This document shows positions 45,626-54,607 of a DNA stretch of 64,000 nt, in pieces (the first letter of the stretch is position 1; each line of letters begins with the position of its first letter). Below the pieces are notes generated by a model. It did no database searches. It was not told the DNA's origin and saw only the letters and a list, made by a program, of their open reading frames with translations. This DNA is from JAEXOD01 sp963663265 (GTDB taxonomy: Bacteria > Bacteroidota > Ignavibacteria > Ignavibacteriales > Melioribacteraceae): NCBI GenBank assembly GCA_963663265.2, contig CAXXXM010000001.1, positions 1,178,001-1,242,000 of the forward strand. The letters are read 5' to 3'. A program made the translations under genes and the position numbers.

Positions 45626-46852
45626 ATGAAAGTTGGATATAGGATTAAAGATACATTTGACTTCAATATTTTTATTCCGACATTTTTACTGACGTTAATT
45701 GGGTTAGTTGCCATTTATAGTGCAACTGTAAATAATCCTAATGCCGCAACTAATTTTAATCGTCAGCTTATTTGGGCAATTGGCTCAATTTTTGTCGTTT
45801 TTATAATTTATTTTATTCCTCCTCAATTTATTAAATTTGCCGCAATCCCAAGTTATGCATTATCTATTCTATTTCTGTTGGCTGTGCACTTAATAGGAAA
45901 AACTGTATATGGAGCAAAGAGTTGGCTTAACTTAGGTTTTTTTGGCTTCCAACCTTCTGAATTTGCCAAAATTGGTACAATTCTAATGATGGCATATTGG
46001 TTAACTGATAAACAGAGAGACTTAAATAATATTAAAGAAATTGCTATTGCATTAAGTATTGGATTTGTTCCAATAATATTAATACTAATGGAACCGGATT
46101 TCGGTACGTCAATAGTTTTTATGACAATAACAGTTTCCATGATTTTTTGGAGTGGAATTAGCCTGTTTACATTGTTTGTTGTACTTTCTCCAGGAATTGT
46201 AGCATTTGCATCTTTATTTGGAATAATAGCATTTTTAACGGCAATTATTATTGTAGTTTCTATACTTTTCTATTTTAGAAAAAATATCTTTTCAAGTGCC
46301 GCAGTATTTATTGTTAATGTTGCAGCGGGTTTTTTCTTTGATTTTGCCTTACGCTATTTACGACCCCACCAACAAAATAGAATTATTAGTTTCATTAACC
46401 CCGAAGCTGACCCATTAGGAGCCGGTTATAATGCATTGCAGGCTAAAGTTGCAATAGGTTCCGGTGGCTTGCTTGGTAAAGGTTATTTGCAGGGGAATCA
46501 GACCCAATTGAGATATATTCCTGAACAATGGACCGACTTTATTTTTTGTGTTATAGGTGAAGAATTTGGATTTATTGGAAGTATAATAACACTATCTTTG
46601 TTTTTGTTCTTATTTATTAGGTTCTTAAATTTAGCTACAAATACTAACAACAAATTTAGCAGCTTAATTATGATAGGAGTTTTGGCAATGATGTTTACCC
46701 ATTTTGCCATTAATCTTGGAATGAATTTAGGGGTAACCCCTGTTGTAGGGCTTCCATTACCTCTTTTAAGTTATGGTGGGAGTTCTTTATTTGTTAATCT
46801 TATTTTGATTGGTTTTACATTAAATATTTTTAGAAATAGAAAGCAAGGTTAA
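45626..46852 (+). CDS. rodA: Peptidoglycan glycosyltransferase RodA
   Basis: 408 residues, a SEDS-family protein with about ten membrane helices. Signature segments: LIGLVAIYSAT, GAKSWLNLGFFGFQPSEFAK, LMEPDFGTS, GSGGLLGKGYLQGNQTQL, then PEQWTDFIF with the catalytic Asp, and the C-terminal GLPLPLLSYGGSSL. It polymerises glycan strands with PBP2. It is somewhat longer than E. coli RodA because of extra hydrophobic sequence in the middle (around residues 180-240). It starts immediately after the PBP2 stop. Confidence 0.95.
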   Translation: MKVGYRIKDTFDFNIFIPTFLLTLIGLVAIYSATVNNPNAATNFNRQLIWAIGSIFVVFIIYFIPPQFIKFAAIPSYALSILFLLAVHLIGKTVYGAKSWLNLGFFGFQPSEFAKIGTILMMAYWLTDKQRDLNNIKEIAIALSIGFVPIILILMEPDFGTSIVFMTITVSMIFWSGISLFTLFVVLSPGIVAFASLFGIIAFLTAIIIVVSILFYFRKNIFSSAAVFIVNVAAGFFFDFALRYLRPHQQNRIISFINPEADPLGAGYNALQAKVAIGSGGLLGKGYLQGNQTQLRYIPEQWTDFIFCVIGEEFGFIGSIITLSLFLFLFIRFLNLATNTNNKFSSLIMIGVLAMMFTHFAINLGMNLGVTPVVGLPLPLLSYGGSSLFVNLILIGFTLNIFRNRKQG

Positions 46853-46854
46853 AA

Positions 46855-47664
46855 ATGAATAATGCTCAAATTAAATTTGAAAATGCTGTTAAAAACAACA
46901 AACATATTTGTGTTGGATTGGATACAGATATAAACAAGATTCCTGATTATATAAAAAAATATAATAATCCTATTTTAGAATTTAACAAGATTGTTATTGA
47001 ACATACAAAAGAATTTGCGGGTAGCTACAAATTGAATTTTGCTTTTTATGAAAGTTTAGGAAATCAGGGAATGAAAATACTTGAAGATTCATTAAAACTT
47101 ATTCCATCTAATATTTTAACAATAGGTGATGCAAAAAGAGGTGATATTGGTAATACTTCTCAGATGTATGCAAAATCAATTTATGATTCATTTAATTTTG
47201 ATTCAGTAACCCTAAATCCTTATATGGGGATTGATTCAGTAGAACCATTCTTGGATTATCATAATAAAATCTCTTTTGTTTTAGTTTTAACATCAAATAA
47301 GAGTGCGAATGATTTTGAAAAACTAATTCTTGATAATGGTAAATATTTGTATCAGAATGTACTTGACAAGGTAAATAACTGGAACAATAATAATAATTGC
47401 GGAATTGTTTTTGGTGCAACTAATATTGATGAACTTAAAATGAATATTTCTAATTTTAATAATCTATATGTATTACTTCCTGGGGTAGGAGCACAAGGAG
47501 GTAGTTTAGAGGAAATAGTAAAAACATATAAAGAAGCCGGACTTAATAGGTATCAAGTAAATGTTAGCAGGGCTTTATTATATTGTGATTCATCAAATAA
47601 CTTCCCCAGTAAGCTTAATGAAACGATTAGGAATTACAACAAAATAATTGAATCGTTTTCGTAA
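46855..47664 (+). CDS. pyrF: Orotidine 5'-phosphate decarboxylase (type 2)
   Basis: 269 residues. The N terminus reads ICVGLDTD, and the catalytic motif is GDAKRGDIGNTS near residue 90, with PYMGIDSVEPFL and a C-terminal PGVGAQGG phosphate loop. The length fits the group 2 (Mycobacterium/Bacteroidota-type) enzyme. It converts OMP to UMP. It is 2 bp after rodA and appears to be the last gene of the long purine/shape unit; a new promoter follows. Confidence 0.94.
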   Translation: MNNAQIKFENAVKNNKHICVGLDTDINKIPDYIKKYNNPILEFNKIVIEHTKEFAGSYKLNFAFYESLGNQGMKILEDSLKLIPSNILTIGDAKRGDIGNTSQMYAKSIYDSFNFDSVTLNPYMGIDSVEPFLDYHNKISFVLVLTSNKSANDFEKLILDNGKYLYQNVLDKVNNWNNNNNCGIVFGATNIDELKMNISNFNNLYVLLPGVGAQGGSLEEIVKTYKEAGLNRYQVNVSRALLYCDSSNNFPSKLNETIRNYNKIIESFS

Positions 47665-47669
47665 TTATC

Positions 47670-47698
47670 TTGACATTTGAATTAATTTTGTCTAATAT
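47670..47698 (+). promoter_or_regulatory. Sigma70-like promoter for the DUF2851 gene
   Basis: TTGACA at 47670-47675 and TAATAT at 47693-47698 are separated by exactly 17 bases, 60 bp before the GTG start. It is the best consensus-like promoter seen in the window, although Bacteroidota promoters often differ from this form. Confidence 0.5.
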
Positions 47699-47757
47699 TA
47701 ATAATTACAAGAGTAATTAATTATTTATTAATTAATAGTTCAAATTGCGAGGTTGAT

Positions 47758-49236
47758 GTGGAAACTTTAAGTATTACTGAAGAAATATTATACGATAGTT
47801 GGAAAAATCATAAAAGTTTAGGTGTACTTAAAACCACAGGTGGCGATGATGTTGAGATTCTTGATATTGGTATTCTTAATACAAATGAATCAGGTCCTGA
47901 CTTTAAAAACTCCAGAATAAGAATTGGTAATTTTGTTTTTATTGGAGATGTTGAAATAGATACAAGTTATAATGATTGGGTAAATCATGGGCATAATATT
48001 AATAATCGTTACAACAAAGTAATATTACATGTTTCATTATTTAACAAGCAGAAACATCAACACGTTTACACTCGCGATGGGCGCAAGATTCCTACTTTAT
48101 GCCTTTATGATTATTTAGATCATGGAGTAATTGACTTATTTACAAAAAATAGTGATTACAACAATCAACTAAATAGTTATCTCAAGTGTAATGAAGCAAT
48201 AAAATATGTTGATGATAGAATTAAAATTGTAACGTTATCAGAATTGGGGGTTGAAAGACTAAATAAGAAATGTGAAAGAATAATATTAAGACTAAAAGAA
48301 TTAAGTTATTTAAATTCATTAAACTTGAATGAACCTGTAATAAATTATCAATTATCACCAGAAAAAATCGAGAGTCCATTAAATCCCACAGACATTAATG
48401 ATAAAGAGATATGGGAACAGGTTTTTTATGAACTGGTTTTTGAAGCTTTAGGTTATTCAAAAAATAAAATACCAATGTTATCTCTTGCTAAAGCAGCAGA
48501 TATAAAATTCTTAAAAGTAGTTAAATCTGATCAAATAATTCAAATGTACGAATCAATTTTGTTTCATGTGGGTAATTTATTCAATGATAATTTAAAAGCT
48601 GGTTCAAGTAATTTATCCGATTATATTAATGAATTAGTACAAGATTGGGATATTGCCAGATTAAAATTTGATGGACAAATGCTTGATGATATAGAATGGC
48701 ATTTTTTAAAATTGCGTCCTCAAAATTTCCCAACTATTAGAATTGCTGGTGGAGCAAGGTTTTTAGATTCATTAATAAATAATAATTTGTTAGATGTTAT
48801 TATAAGAAAAATAAAAGAAATACATAACATTGAGGTATTAATAAATTCAATACGAAATTTATTTGTAATTAAGGCAGATGGGTATTGGAAAAATCATTTT
48901 GTTTTTGAAAAACCAATAAAAAGTGAAATAAAATATTTTATTGGAGCCCAACGAGCAGATGAAATTATAATAAACGTAATACTCCCATTTTTTACTGTAT
49001 ATTTTGATTTATTCAATCTGCCTCAATATTCTAAAAAGCTTTTACAGATGTATAATATTTTTACACAAAAAGCAGAAAATAAAATTGTTACCGATGTAGC
49101 AAAAAATTTAAGAATGGAACAGTATCTTGAAAAAACTATTATTACTCAAGGAATGATAGAATTATTTAGAAGTTACTGTTCAAAAAATAGATGTTCTGAA
49201 TGCAAAATTGGGGAAGAAGCCTTCAATAAAGAATAA
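47758..49236 (+). CDS. DUF2851 family protein
   Basis: 492 residues from a GTG start with GAGG six bases upstream. The N-terminal region has ILNTNESGPDFKNSRIRIGN, VEIDTSYNDWVNHGH and ILHVSLFN, typical of DUF2851. Later FYELVFEALGYSKNKIPML and a C-terminal CSKNRCSECKIG four-cysteine-like end follow. The function is not established. The C-terminal Cys residues may bind a metal. It ends base-to-base with the convergent DUF151 gene, with no terminator between them. Confidence 0.85.
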   Translation: METLSITEEILYDSWKNHKSLGVLKTTGGDDVEILDIGILNTNESGPDFKNSRIRIGNFVFIGDVEIDTSYNDWVNHGHNINNRYNKVILHVSLFNKQKHQHVYTRDGRKIPTLCLYDYLDHGVIDLFTKNSDYNNQLNSYLKCNEAIKYVDDRIKIVTLSELGVERLNKKCERIILRLKELSYLNSLNLNEPVINYQLSPEKIESPLNPTDINDKEIWEQVFYELVFEALGYSKNKIPMLSLAKAADIKFLKVVKSDQIIQMYESILFHVGNLFNDNLKAGSSNLSDYINELVQDWDIARLKFDGQMLDDIEWHFLKLRPQNFPTIRIAGGARFLDSLINNNLLDVIIRKIKEIHNIEVLINSIRNLFVIKADGYWKNHFVFEKPIKSEIKYFIGAQRADEIIINVILPFFTVYFDLFNLPQYSKKLLQMYNIFTQKAENKIVTDVAKNLRMEQYLEKTIITQGMIELFRSYCSKNRCSECKIGEEAFNKE

Positions 49237-49866
49237 TTAATTCCCCTTATGCTTTTCGATTTCATCACGTAATTTTGCGGCTCGTTCATAGTCTTCATGT
49301 TCAATTGCTTCACGTAATTGATCTTGTAACGATGCTAATTTAGATTCTTCCGAAATGTTTGTTTTCTTTTGTTCATTCGGTTCGTCAAAATCGTTAAGAA
49401 ACAAGTCTTCATCATCATCACTATCGGCATTTTGGTCTTCAACAATAGAATTCTCATTCCCTGGATTAAAGCCCGCAGCATCCATAACTTTGTCACTTAC
49501 AAAAATAGGAGCACCGGTACGAACTGCTAAAGCAACTGCATCAGATGGGCGAGAGTCAATTTCTGCTGTTAGGGAAGAGTATTCCAATAAAATTTTCGCA
49601 ATAAAAGTGCTGTCTTTTAATTCGTAAATAAACACTTCAACAACAGAAGCCCCTAAATTATCGCAAATACTTTTAATCAAATCGTGCGGTAATGGTCTTG
49701 GCGGTTTTGTTCCATCTAAAGGTAAAGCAATTGCCTGAGCTTCAAAAGAACCAATTAATATAGGTAATCTTCTTACACCATAAATCTCTTTTAATAATAA
49801 TGCAAACGCCCCATTTCTGCCGGCGTTTGCTGATAAACCTAATACTTCAACTTCAATTTTTTCCAA
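49237..49866 (-). CDS. Bifunctional nuclease family protein (DUF151) with UvrB/UvrC motif
   Basis: 209 residues. The DUF151 domain (~1-135) has RRLPILIGSFEAQAIAL, RPLPHDLI and EIDSRPSDAVALAVR. An acidic linker follows (~140-160, DDDEDLFLNDFDEP), then a C-terminal UVR motif (LREAIEHEDYERAAKLRDEI). The family is linked to RNase/DNase activity and a DNA-repair-like motif; the exact role is unclear. It lies 8 bp after etfA, so it shares the etf transcript. Confidence 0.9.
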   Translation of the reverse strand: MEKIEVEVLGLSANAGRNGAFALLLKEIYGVRRLPILIGSFEAQAIALPLDGTKPPRPLPHDLIKSICDNLGASVVEVFIYELKDSTFIAKILLEYSSLTAEIDSRPSDAVALAVRTGAPIFVSDKVMDAAGFNPGNENSIVEDQNADSDDDEDLFLNDFDEPNEQKKTNISEESKLASLQDQLREAIEHEDYERAAKLRDEIEKHKGN

Positions 49867-49874
49867 AGTATCTC

Positions 49875-50831
49875 TTATTGTTTAATTTTTTTAATTTCTT
49901 CTGTTAAAACGGGTAAAATATCAAAAGCGTCAGCAACAATACCATAATCTGCAATTTGAAAAATAGGAGCATCTTTATCTTTATTTATTGCAACAATATA
50001 TTTTGATGACCTCATTCCGGCAATATGTTGAATAGCCCCGGATATACCAACCGCAATATATAAATTAGGAGAAACTGTTTTTCCAGTTTGACCAACTTGT
50101 TCTGCATGTGGTCTCCATCCTGCATCAACAACAGCACGAGAAGCTCCTACGGCGGCATTTAATTCACTTGCCAAGCTCTCAATGTGATTAAAGTTTTCAG
50201 CGGATTTCATTCCTCTTCCACCTGAAACAATAACATCAGCTTCTGCCACATCAAGTTTACCACCAGCTTTTTTAACATCAACAGTTTTAACAGATAAACA
50301 TATATCAGAAGTTTCTTTAACATTAATTTTAGTTTCAACTTCACTTCCGGCAGTAAATCCAAATGAATTTGGTCTAATGTTAAATATTTTAACAGTAGAA
50401 GTAAGCTTTTGCTGTAAAAGTAATTTCCCTGCAAAAACAGGTCTTGTAGCTAAAAGGTTTCCGGCATCTTCAGTTAAATTTGTGCAATCCATTGTTATTC
50501 CACAATCTAATTTTGCTGCTAAGCGAGGTGCTAAATCCTTTCCTAAAGCAGTATTTGCAATAAAGACAAATTCGTAACTGTTTTGTTTAATAAAATCCAC
50601 AAGAATATTAGTATATGCAGATGAAGAATAGTTCTCTAAATCATTGTTTTTTATAAATGTAACTTCTGAAACTCCGGCTTGTTTCAATTGACTTTCATCA
50701 ACAATTGACGCACCAATTAAAACAGCATCGGTATTTGCACTAAACTCTTTAGCTTTTGCATAAATTTCAAAAGAAGATTTTTTTATTATGCCATTACGTT
50801 GTTCTAATACAACTAAAAATTTATTATCCAT
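49875..50831 (-). CDS. etfA: Electron transfer flavoprotein, alpha subunit
   Basis: 318 residues. The N-terminal nucleotide-binding-like domain has VLIGASIVDE and FVFIANTALGKDLAPRLAAKL. The C-terminal FAD domain has VSGGRGMKSAENF, VDAGWRPHAEQVGQTGK, YIAVGISGAIQHIAGM and ADYGIVADAFDILPVL. It carries electrons from acyl-CoA or other dehydrogenases to ETF:quinone oxidoreductase. It is 11 bp after etfB. The complete etfBA pair suggests beta-oxidation or amino-acid oxidation in this organism. Confidence 0.96.
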   Translation of the reverse strand: MDNKFLVVLEQRNGIIKKSSFEIYAKAKEFSANTDAVLIGASIVDESQLKQAGVSEVTFIKNNDLENYSSSAYTNILVDFIKQNSYEFVFIANTALGKDLAPRLAAKLDCGITMDCTNLTEDAGNLLATRPVFAGKLLLQQKLTSTVKIFNIRPNSFGFTAGSEVETKINVKETSDICLSVKTVDVKKAGGKLDVAEADVIVSGGRGMKSAENFNHIESLASELNAAVGASRAVVDAGWRPHAEQVGQTGKTVSPNLYIAVGISGAIQHIAGMRSSKYIVAINKDKDAPIFQIADYGIVADAFDILPVLTEEIKKIKQ

Positions 50832-50842
50832 TATTTAATCTC

Positions 50843-51589
50843 CTATATTACCTTAGCTTCTTCTCTTAACAAACGCACTAATTCACTAACTGCAGATACA
50901 TCAGTACCTAAAATTTTTCCGGCACTTTTAGAAGCAGGGCGTAATAAAGATACAAATTCAGAATGATTATCAAAAACTTTAGCAGCTTTTTCTTCAATAA
51001 CTTTCTTTTTTGCTGCCATAATCCCTTTTAATGATGGATAACGAGGTTCATTTAATCCTTTTTGGGTAGTAATAACTGCTGGTAAATTAAATTCTACTAC
51101 TTCCTTACCACCTTCAATTTCTCTTTCTGCTGTTATTTTGTTCCCATCAATACTACAAGCAACCGCAACTGAAACAGAATTATATCCTAACAATTCGGCT
51201 AACATCTGTCCAACAACAGAATTGTCATAATCTACTGATTGTTTTCCAACAAAAACTAATTCTGCACCTAAATTTTTTATTTCATCTGATAATGATTTAG
51301 CTAACGATAAAGAATCAAAGTAACCATCGTTTTTCAATAATACTGCACTATCAGCACCCATTGCTAATCCTTTTCTTAGAGACTCCTTAAATGAATCATT
51401 ACCAACGCTTATTAAAGTAACTTCTCCACCAAATTTTTCTTTTGTTTTTAATGCTTCTTCAATAGCAAATTCATCATAAGGGTTTAATACAAATGTAAGT
51501 CCGTTTGTATCGAGTGTTTTTCCATCTGCTCCAATATTGATTTTTGATGCAGTATCTGGAACATGACTTACACAAACTACTATTTTCAT
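50843..51589 (-). CDS. etfB: Electron transfer flavoprotein, beta subunit
   Basis: 248 residues from the second of two adjacent ATGs (51589), whose spacing from GGAGG is better than the one at 51592. MKIVVCVSHVPDTA opens it; NPYDEFAIEEALKTKE, GADSAVLL and PAVITTQKGLNEPRYPSLKGIM are characteristic. It binds AMP and pairs with EtfA. It is first in the etfB-etfA-DUF151 operon and divergent from clpS. Confidence 0.96.
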   Translation of the reverse strand: MKIVVCVSHVPDTASKINIGADGKTLDTNGLTFVLNPYDEFAIEEALKTKEKFGGEVTLISVGNDSFKESLRKGLAMGADSAVLLKNDGYFDSLSLAKSLSDEIKNLGAELVFVGKQSVDYDNSVVGQMLAELLGYNSVSVAVACSIDGNKITAEREIEGGKEVVEFNLPAVITTQKGLNEPRYPSLKGIMAAKKKVIEEKAAKVFDNHSEFVSLLRPASKSAGKILGTDVSAVSELVRLLREEAKVI

Positions 51590-51706
51590 CATTCCTCCAA
51601 TAGTTGAATAAATTTAATTTCAATAAAATAGAATCAAAATACAAATTTAATCAAAAATTTTTTTATATTACAATTTTATATTTTTTAATCAAAAGAAAAT
51701 TAGTGA

Positions 51707-51994
51707 ATGTTTAATCAAAAAACACTTGAAAATAGTGAACCAATAGTTGAAGAAGAAGTCTCTTTAAAGTATGCTTATAAAGTAATATTATTCAATGATG
51801 ACTGGCATAGTTTTGATGAAGTGATTGCTCAAATTATGAAAGCAATTCATTGTAATAGAGAAAAAGCAACATCTTTAACTACACAAGTACATAATTTAGG
51901 GAAAGCTGTTGTTTTTGAAGGGGAACTCCAACAATGCTTAAAGGTATCTTCTGTTTTGGAGGAAATAGCTTTACACACACAAATTGAATCATAA
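51707..51994 (+). CDS. clpS: ATP-dependent Clp protease adaptor ClpS
   Basis: 95 residues. The core matches ClpS: YKVILFNDDWHSFDEVI, then NREKATSLTTQVHNLGKAVVFEG and CLKVSSVLEEIAL. ClpS delivers N-degron substrates to ClpA or ClpC; neither is in the window. No strong SD sequence. It is 24 bp from the YchF-like gene. Confidence 0.92.
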   Translation: MFNQKTLENSEPIVEEEVSLKYAYKVILFNDDWHSFDEVIAQIMKAIHCNREKATSLTTQVHNLGKAVVFEGELQQCLKVSSVLEEIALHTQIES

Positions 51995-52018
51995 TTTAAA
52001 ACAAAAAGATAGAGTTAT

Positions 52019-53101
52019 ATGCAAATAGGATTAATTGGATTACAATATTCTGGAAAAACAACATTATTTAACACTTTGGCTGAAATTGAAATAGATGAAA
52101 ATGCTTCAGTAAAAGAAGATGCAACAGTTGCTGTTGTTAAAGTGCCTGATTCACGGTTAGATAAACTTTCGGAAATATTCGTTCCTAAAAAACAAGTAAA
52201 TGCAACCATTGAAGTTTATGATATACCGGGTTTACGAACATCAGATGAAGGTAAATTAAGAATTACAAATGTGTTTTTAAATAACGTAAAAAACAATGAT
52301 GCATTGTTTTATGTAGTAAGAAGTTTCAAAAACGATTCTGTTCCTCATCCATCGAATAAGATTGATCCTTTACAAGATATTCAGTTTTTAGAAACGGAGT
52401 TTTTACTTACCGATATGGATTTTCTTGAAAAAAGGCTGGAAAAATTAAAAAAAGACATCCTAAAATCAAAAGATGATAGAATAAAAAATGAAATACCAAT
52501 AATTGAAAAATGCTATCAACACGTAGAAAAAGAACTTCCTTTAAGAACATTAGAATTAGACGATAACGAAAGAAGAGCTTTATCAGGATATCAATTGTTA
52601 ACACTAAAACCTATTGCCGTTGCCGTAAATTTTGATGAAGGGGCAATGGATGAAGTTGAAGCTGTTATTAATAATATTAAAAATAATTATCCGGATCCAA
52701 ATTTAATTGTTATTCCATTTTATGCAAAAATTGAATATGAGTTAATCTCACTAAGTGATGAAGATAGAGAAATGTTTATGCAGGATTATGGAATTACAGA
52801 ATCAGCAAAAAGCAAAATATTACAGACCTTATATAAAATTTTAGGGCTTGAATCATTTTTTACTGCCGGTGAAGATGAGTGTAGAGCTTGGACAATAAAA
52901 AAGAACTATACTGCCCAGCAGGCTGCGGGTGTTATTCATTCCGATTTTTTTACAAAATTTATACGTGCTGAAGTAGTTTCATTTGACAATTTTATGGAGT
53001 ATAAATTTTTTGCAAAATGCAAAGAAACCGGTACTTGGAGATTGGAAGGTAAGGAATATATTGTAAAAGACGGAGATATTATTACTGTAAGACACAGTTA
53101 A
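52019..53101 (+). CDS. YchF-like P-loop NTPase (OLA1 family)
   Basis: 360 residues. The Walker A is GLQYSGKTT, replacing the usual GLPNVGKST. The switch/Walker B is DIPGL; the G4 position reads NFDE (NxxE), the YchF feature associated with ATP preference. A helical insertion (~115-190) and a C-terminal TGS/DUF933 domain (~275-360, FTAGEDECRAW-like, AAGVIHSDF, VKDGDIITVRHS) complete the family layout. YchF binds ribosomes and affects stress responses. It is a divergent branch, so I do not name it ychF. Confidence 0.85.
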   Translation: MQIGLIGLQYSGKTTLFNTLAEIEIDENASVKEDATVAVVKVPDSRLDKLSEIFVPKKQVNATIEVYDIPGLRTSDEGKLRITNVFLNNVKNNDALFYVVRSFKNDSVPHPSNKIDPLQDIQFLETEFLLTDMDFLEKRLEKLKKDILKSKDDRIKNEIPIIEKCYQHVEKELPLRTLELDDNERRALSGYQLLTLKPIAVAVNFDEGAMDEVEAVINNIKNNYPDPNLIVIPFYAKIEYELISLSDEDREMFMQDYGITESAKSKILQTLYKILGLESFFTAGEDECRAWTIKKNYTAQQAAGVIHSDFFTKFIRAEVVSFDNFMEYKFFAKCKETGTWRLEGKEYIVKDGDIITVRHS

Positions 53102-53120
53102 AAATAAAAAAGGAGTTACT

Positions 53121-54584
53121 ATGTCAAAAGAAGTTATTAATGGTTTAAAACCAGAATTAATTTGGGACTGTTTTTATCAAATTAGTCAAGTTCCACGTCC
53201 TTCAAAAAAAGAAGGGAAAATGGTTAAATTTATTGAAGAGTTTGCAAAAAAAAATAATTTAAAATATAAAAAAGACTCTGTTGATAATATTCTAATATAT
53301 GTTCCGGCAACTGAAGGTTTGGAAAATGCCCCAACAGTTGTATTACAGAGCCACATTGATATGGTATGTGAAAAAAATAAAGGAAATAACCATGATTTTG
53401 AAAACGATCCATTAACATTAATAAAAGACGGTGATTGGATTAGAGCAAAAGGAACTACATTAGGAGCTGATAATGGGATTGGTGTTGCAGCAGCAATGGC
53501 AGCAGCCTTAGATAAAGATATGGTACATGGTCCTTTAGAATTATTATTTACAGTAGATGAAGAAACAGGTATGACAGGTGTAAATAATTTATCGAGTGAT
53601 TTCTTAACCGGCAAATATTTATTAAATATGGATTCAGAAGAAGATGGTACTTTTTATATAGGTTGTTCTGGTGGACAAGATAGTACAGGAACTTTTGATA
53701 TAGAATATTCAAAAAAAATTGACGATAAATTAGAATCTTACGAATTGGTAATAACCGGCTTAAAAGGGGGACATTCTGGTTTAGAAATTCACTTAGGAAA
53801 AGCTAACGCAATTAAATTATTAGCTCGACTGTTAGACAAGATAAAAGATGAAAAATATAGACTAGTTAAAATTTCCGGTGGTTCCAAGCGAAATGCAATT
53901 CCTCGTGAAGCAGAAGCACTTATTATGCTTGATCCTAATAAAGAGAATAATGTAGAAAACATTATTAAAGAATTTCATAAGGAAATTTTAAAAGAGTACA
54001 AATCATCCGAGCCTGAAATAATTATTAACTTTACAAAAGTTAAAGCAAAGGTTGAAAAAGTAATGAAGAAAAAATTTGTTAATAGATTTATTTATGCTTT
54101 ATTAGCATTACCTCATGGTATTATTGCAATGAGTAATGATATACCCGGCTTAGTTGAAACATCAACAAATTTGGCAACAGTTGATATCGTAAATGATCAA
54201 ATTAAAGTTGGTACAAGTCAAAGAAGCTCAATTGAAAGTGCAAAACAATACATAGCTTCTTCAGTTCGTTCTGTTTTTGCTTTATCCGGTGCAAGCGTTT
54301 CCGGAAGTGATGGTTATCCTGGATGGACACCTAATATCGATAGCCAATTATTAAAAGCATCAAAAAATGTGTATGTTCAAATGTTTAAAAGTGAACCAGA
54401 GGTAAAAGCTATTCATGCTGGTCTTGAATGTGGTCTTTTAGGGGCAAAATATCCTATGATGGATCTTATTTCCTTTGGACCAACAATTCAAGGAGCACAT
54501 TCACCGGATGAAAAAGTAAACATTCCTGCTGTGGAAAAATTTTATGCTTTGATGAAAGGTATTTTAGAACAGTTAAGCAAATAA
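53121..54584 (+). CDS. pepD: Aminoacyl-histidine dipeptidase (M20 family)
   Basis: 487 residues. AAGGAG is upstream. Zinc ligands and catalytic residues appear in order: QSHIDMVCE (His78, Asp80), LGADNGIGV (Asp117), VDEETGMTG (Glu147/Glu148) and DSEEDG. The C terminus has HAGLECGLLG and the final HSPDEKVNI ligand His. PepD (carnosinase-like) hydrolyses Xaa-His and other dipeptides in the cytoplasm. It sits 19 bp after the YchF-like gene and 23 bp before the acyl-CoA synthetase. Confidence 0.94.
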   Translation: MSKEVINGLKPELIWDCFYQISQVPRPSKKEGKMVKFIEEFAKKNNLKYKKDSVDNILIYVPATEGLENAPTVVLQSHIDMVCEKNKGNNHDFENDPLTLIKDGDWIRAKGTTLGADNGIGVAAAMAAALDKDMVHGPLELLFTVDEETGMTGVNNLSSDFLTGKYLLNMDSEEDGTFYIGCSGGQDSTGTFDIEYSKKIDDKLESYELVITGLKGGHSGLEIHLGKANAIKLLARLLDKIKDEKYRLVKISGGSKRNAIPREAEALIMLDPNKENNVENIIKEFHKEILKEYKSSEPEIIINFTKVKAKVEKVMKKKFVNRFIYALLALPHGIIAMSNDIPGLVETSTNLATVDIVNDQIKVGTSQRSSIESAKQYIASSVRSVFALSGASVSGSDGYPGWTPNIDSQLLKASKNVYVQMFKSEPEVKAIHAGLECGLLGAKYPMMDLISFGPTIQGAHSPDEKVNIPAVEKFYALMKGILEQLSK

Positions 54585-54607
54585 TTATTAAACCAAGCGA
54601 GCTTAAA

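Noticed and set aside
53186..53614. 142-codon minus-strand frame in pepD
   Set aside because: It is antisense to conserved dipeptidase motifs with no independent evidence.
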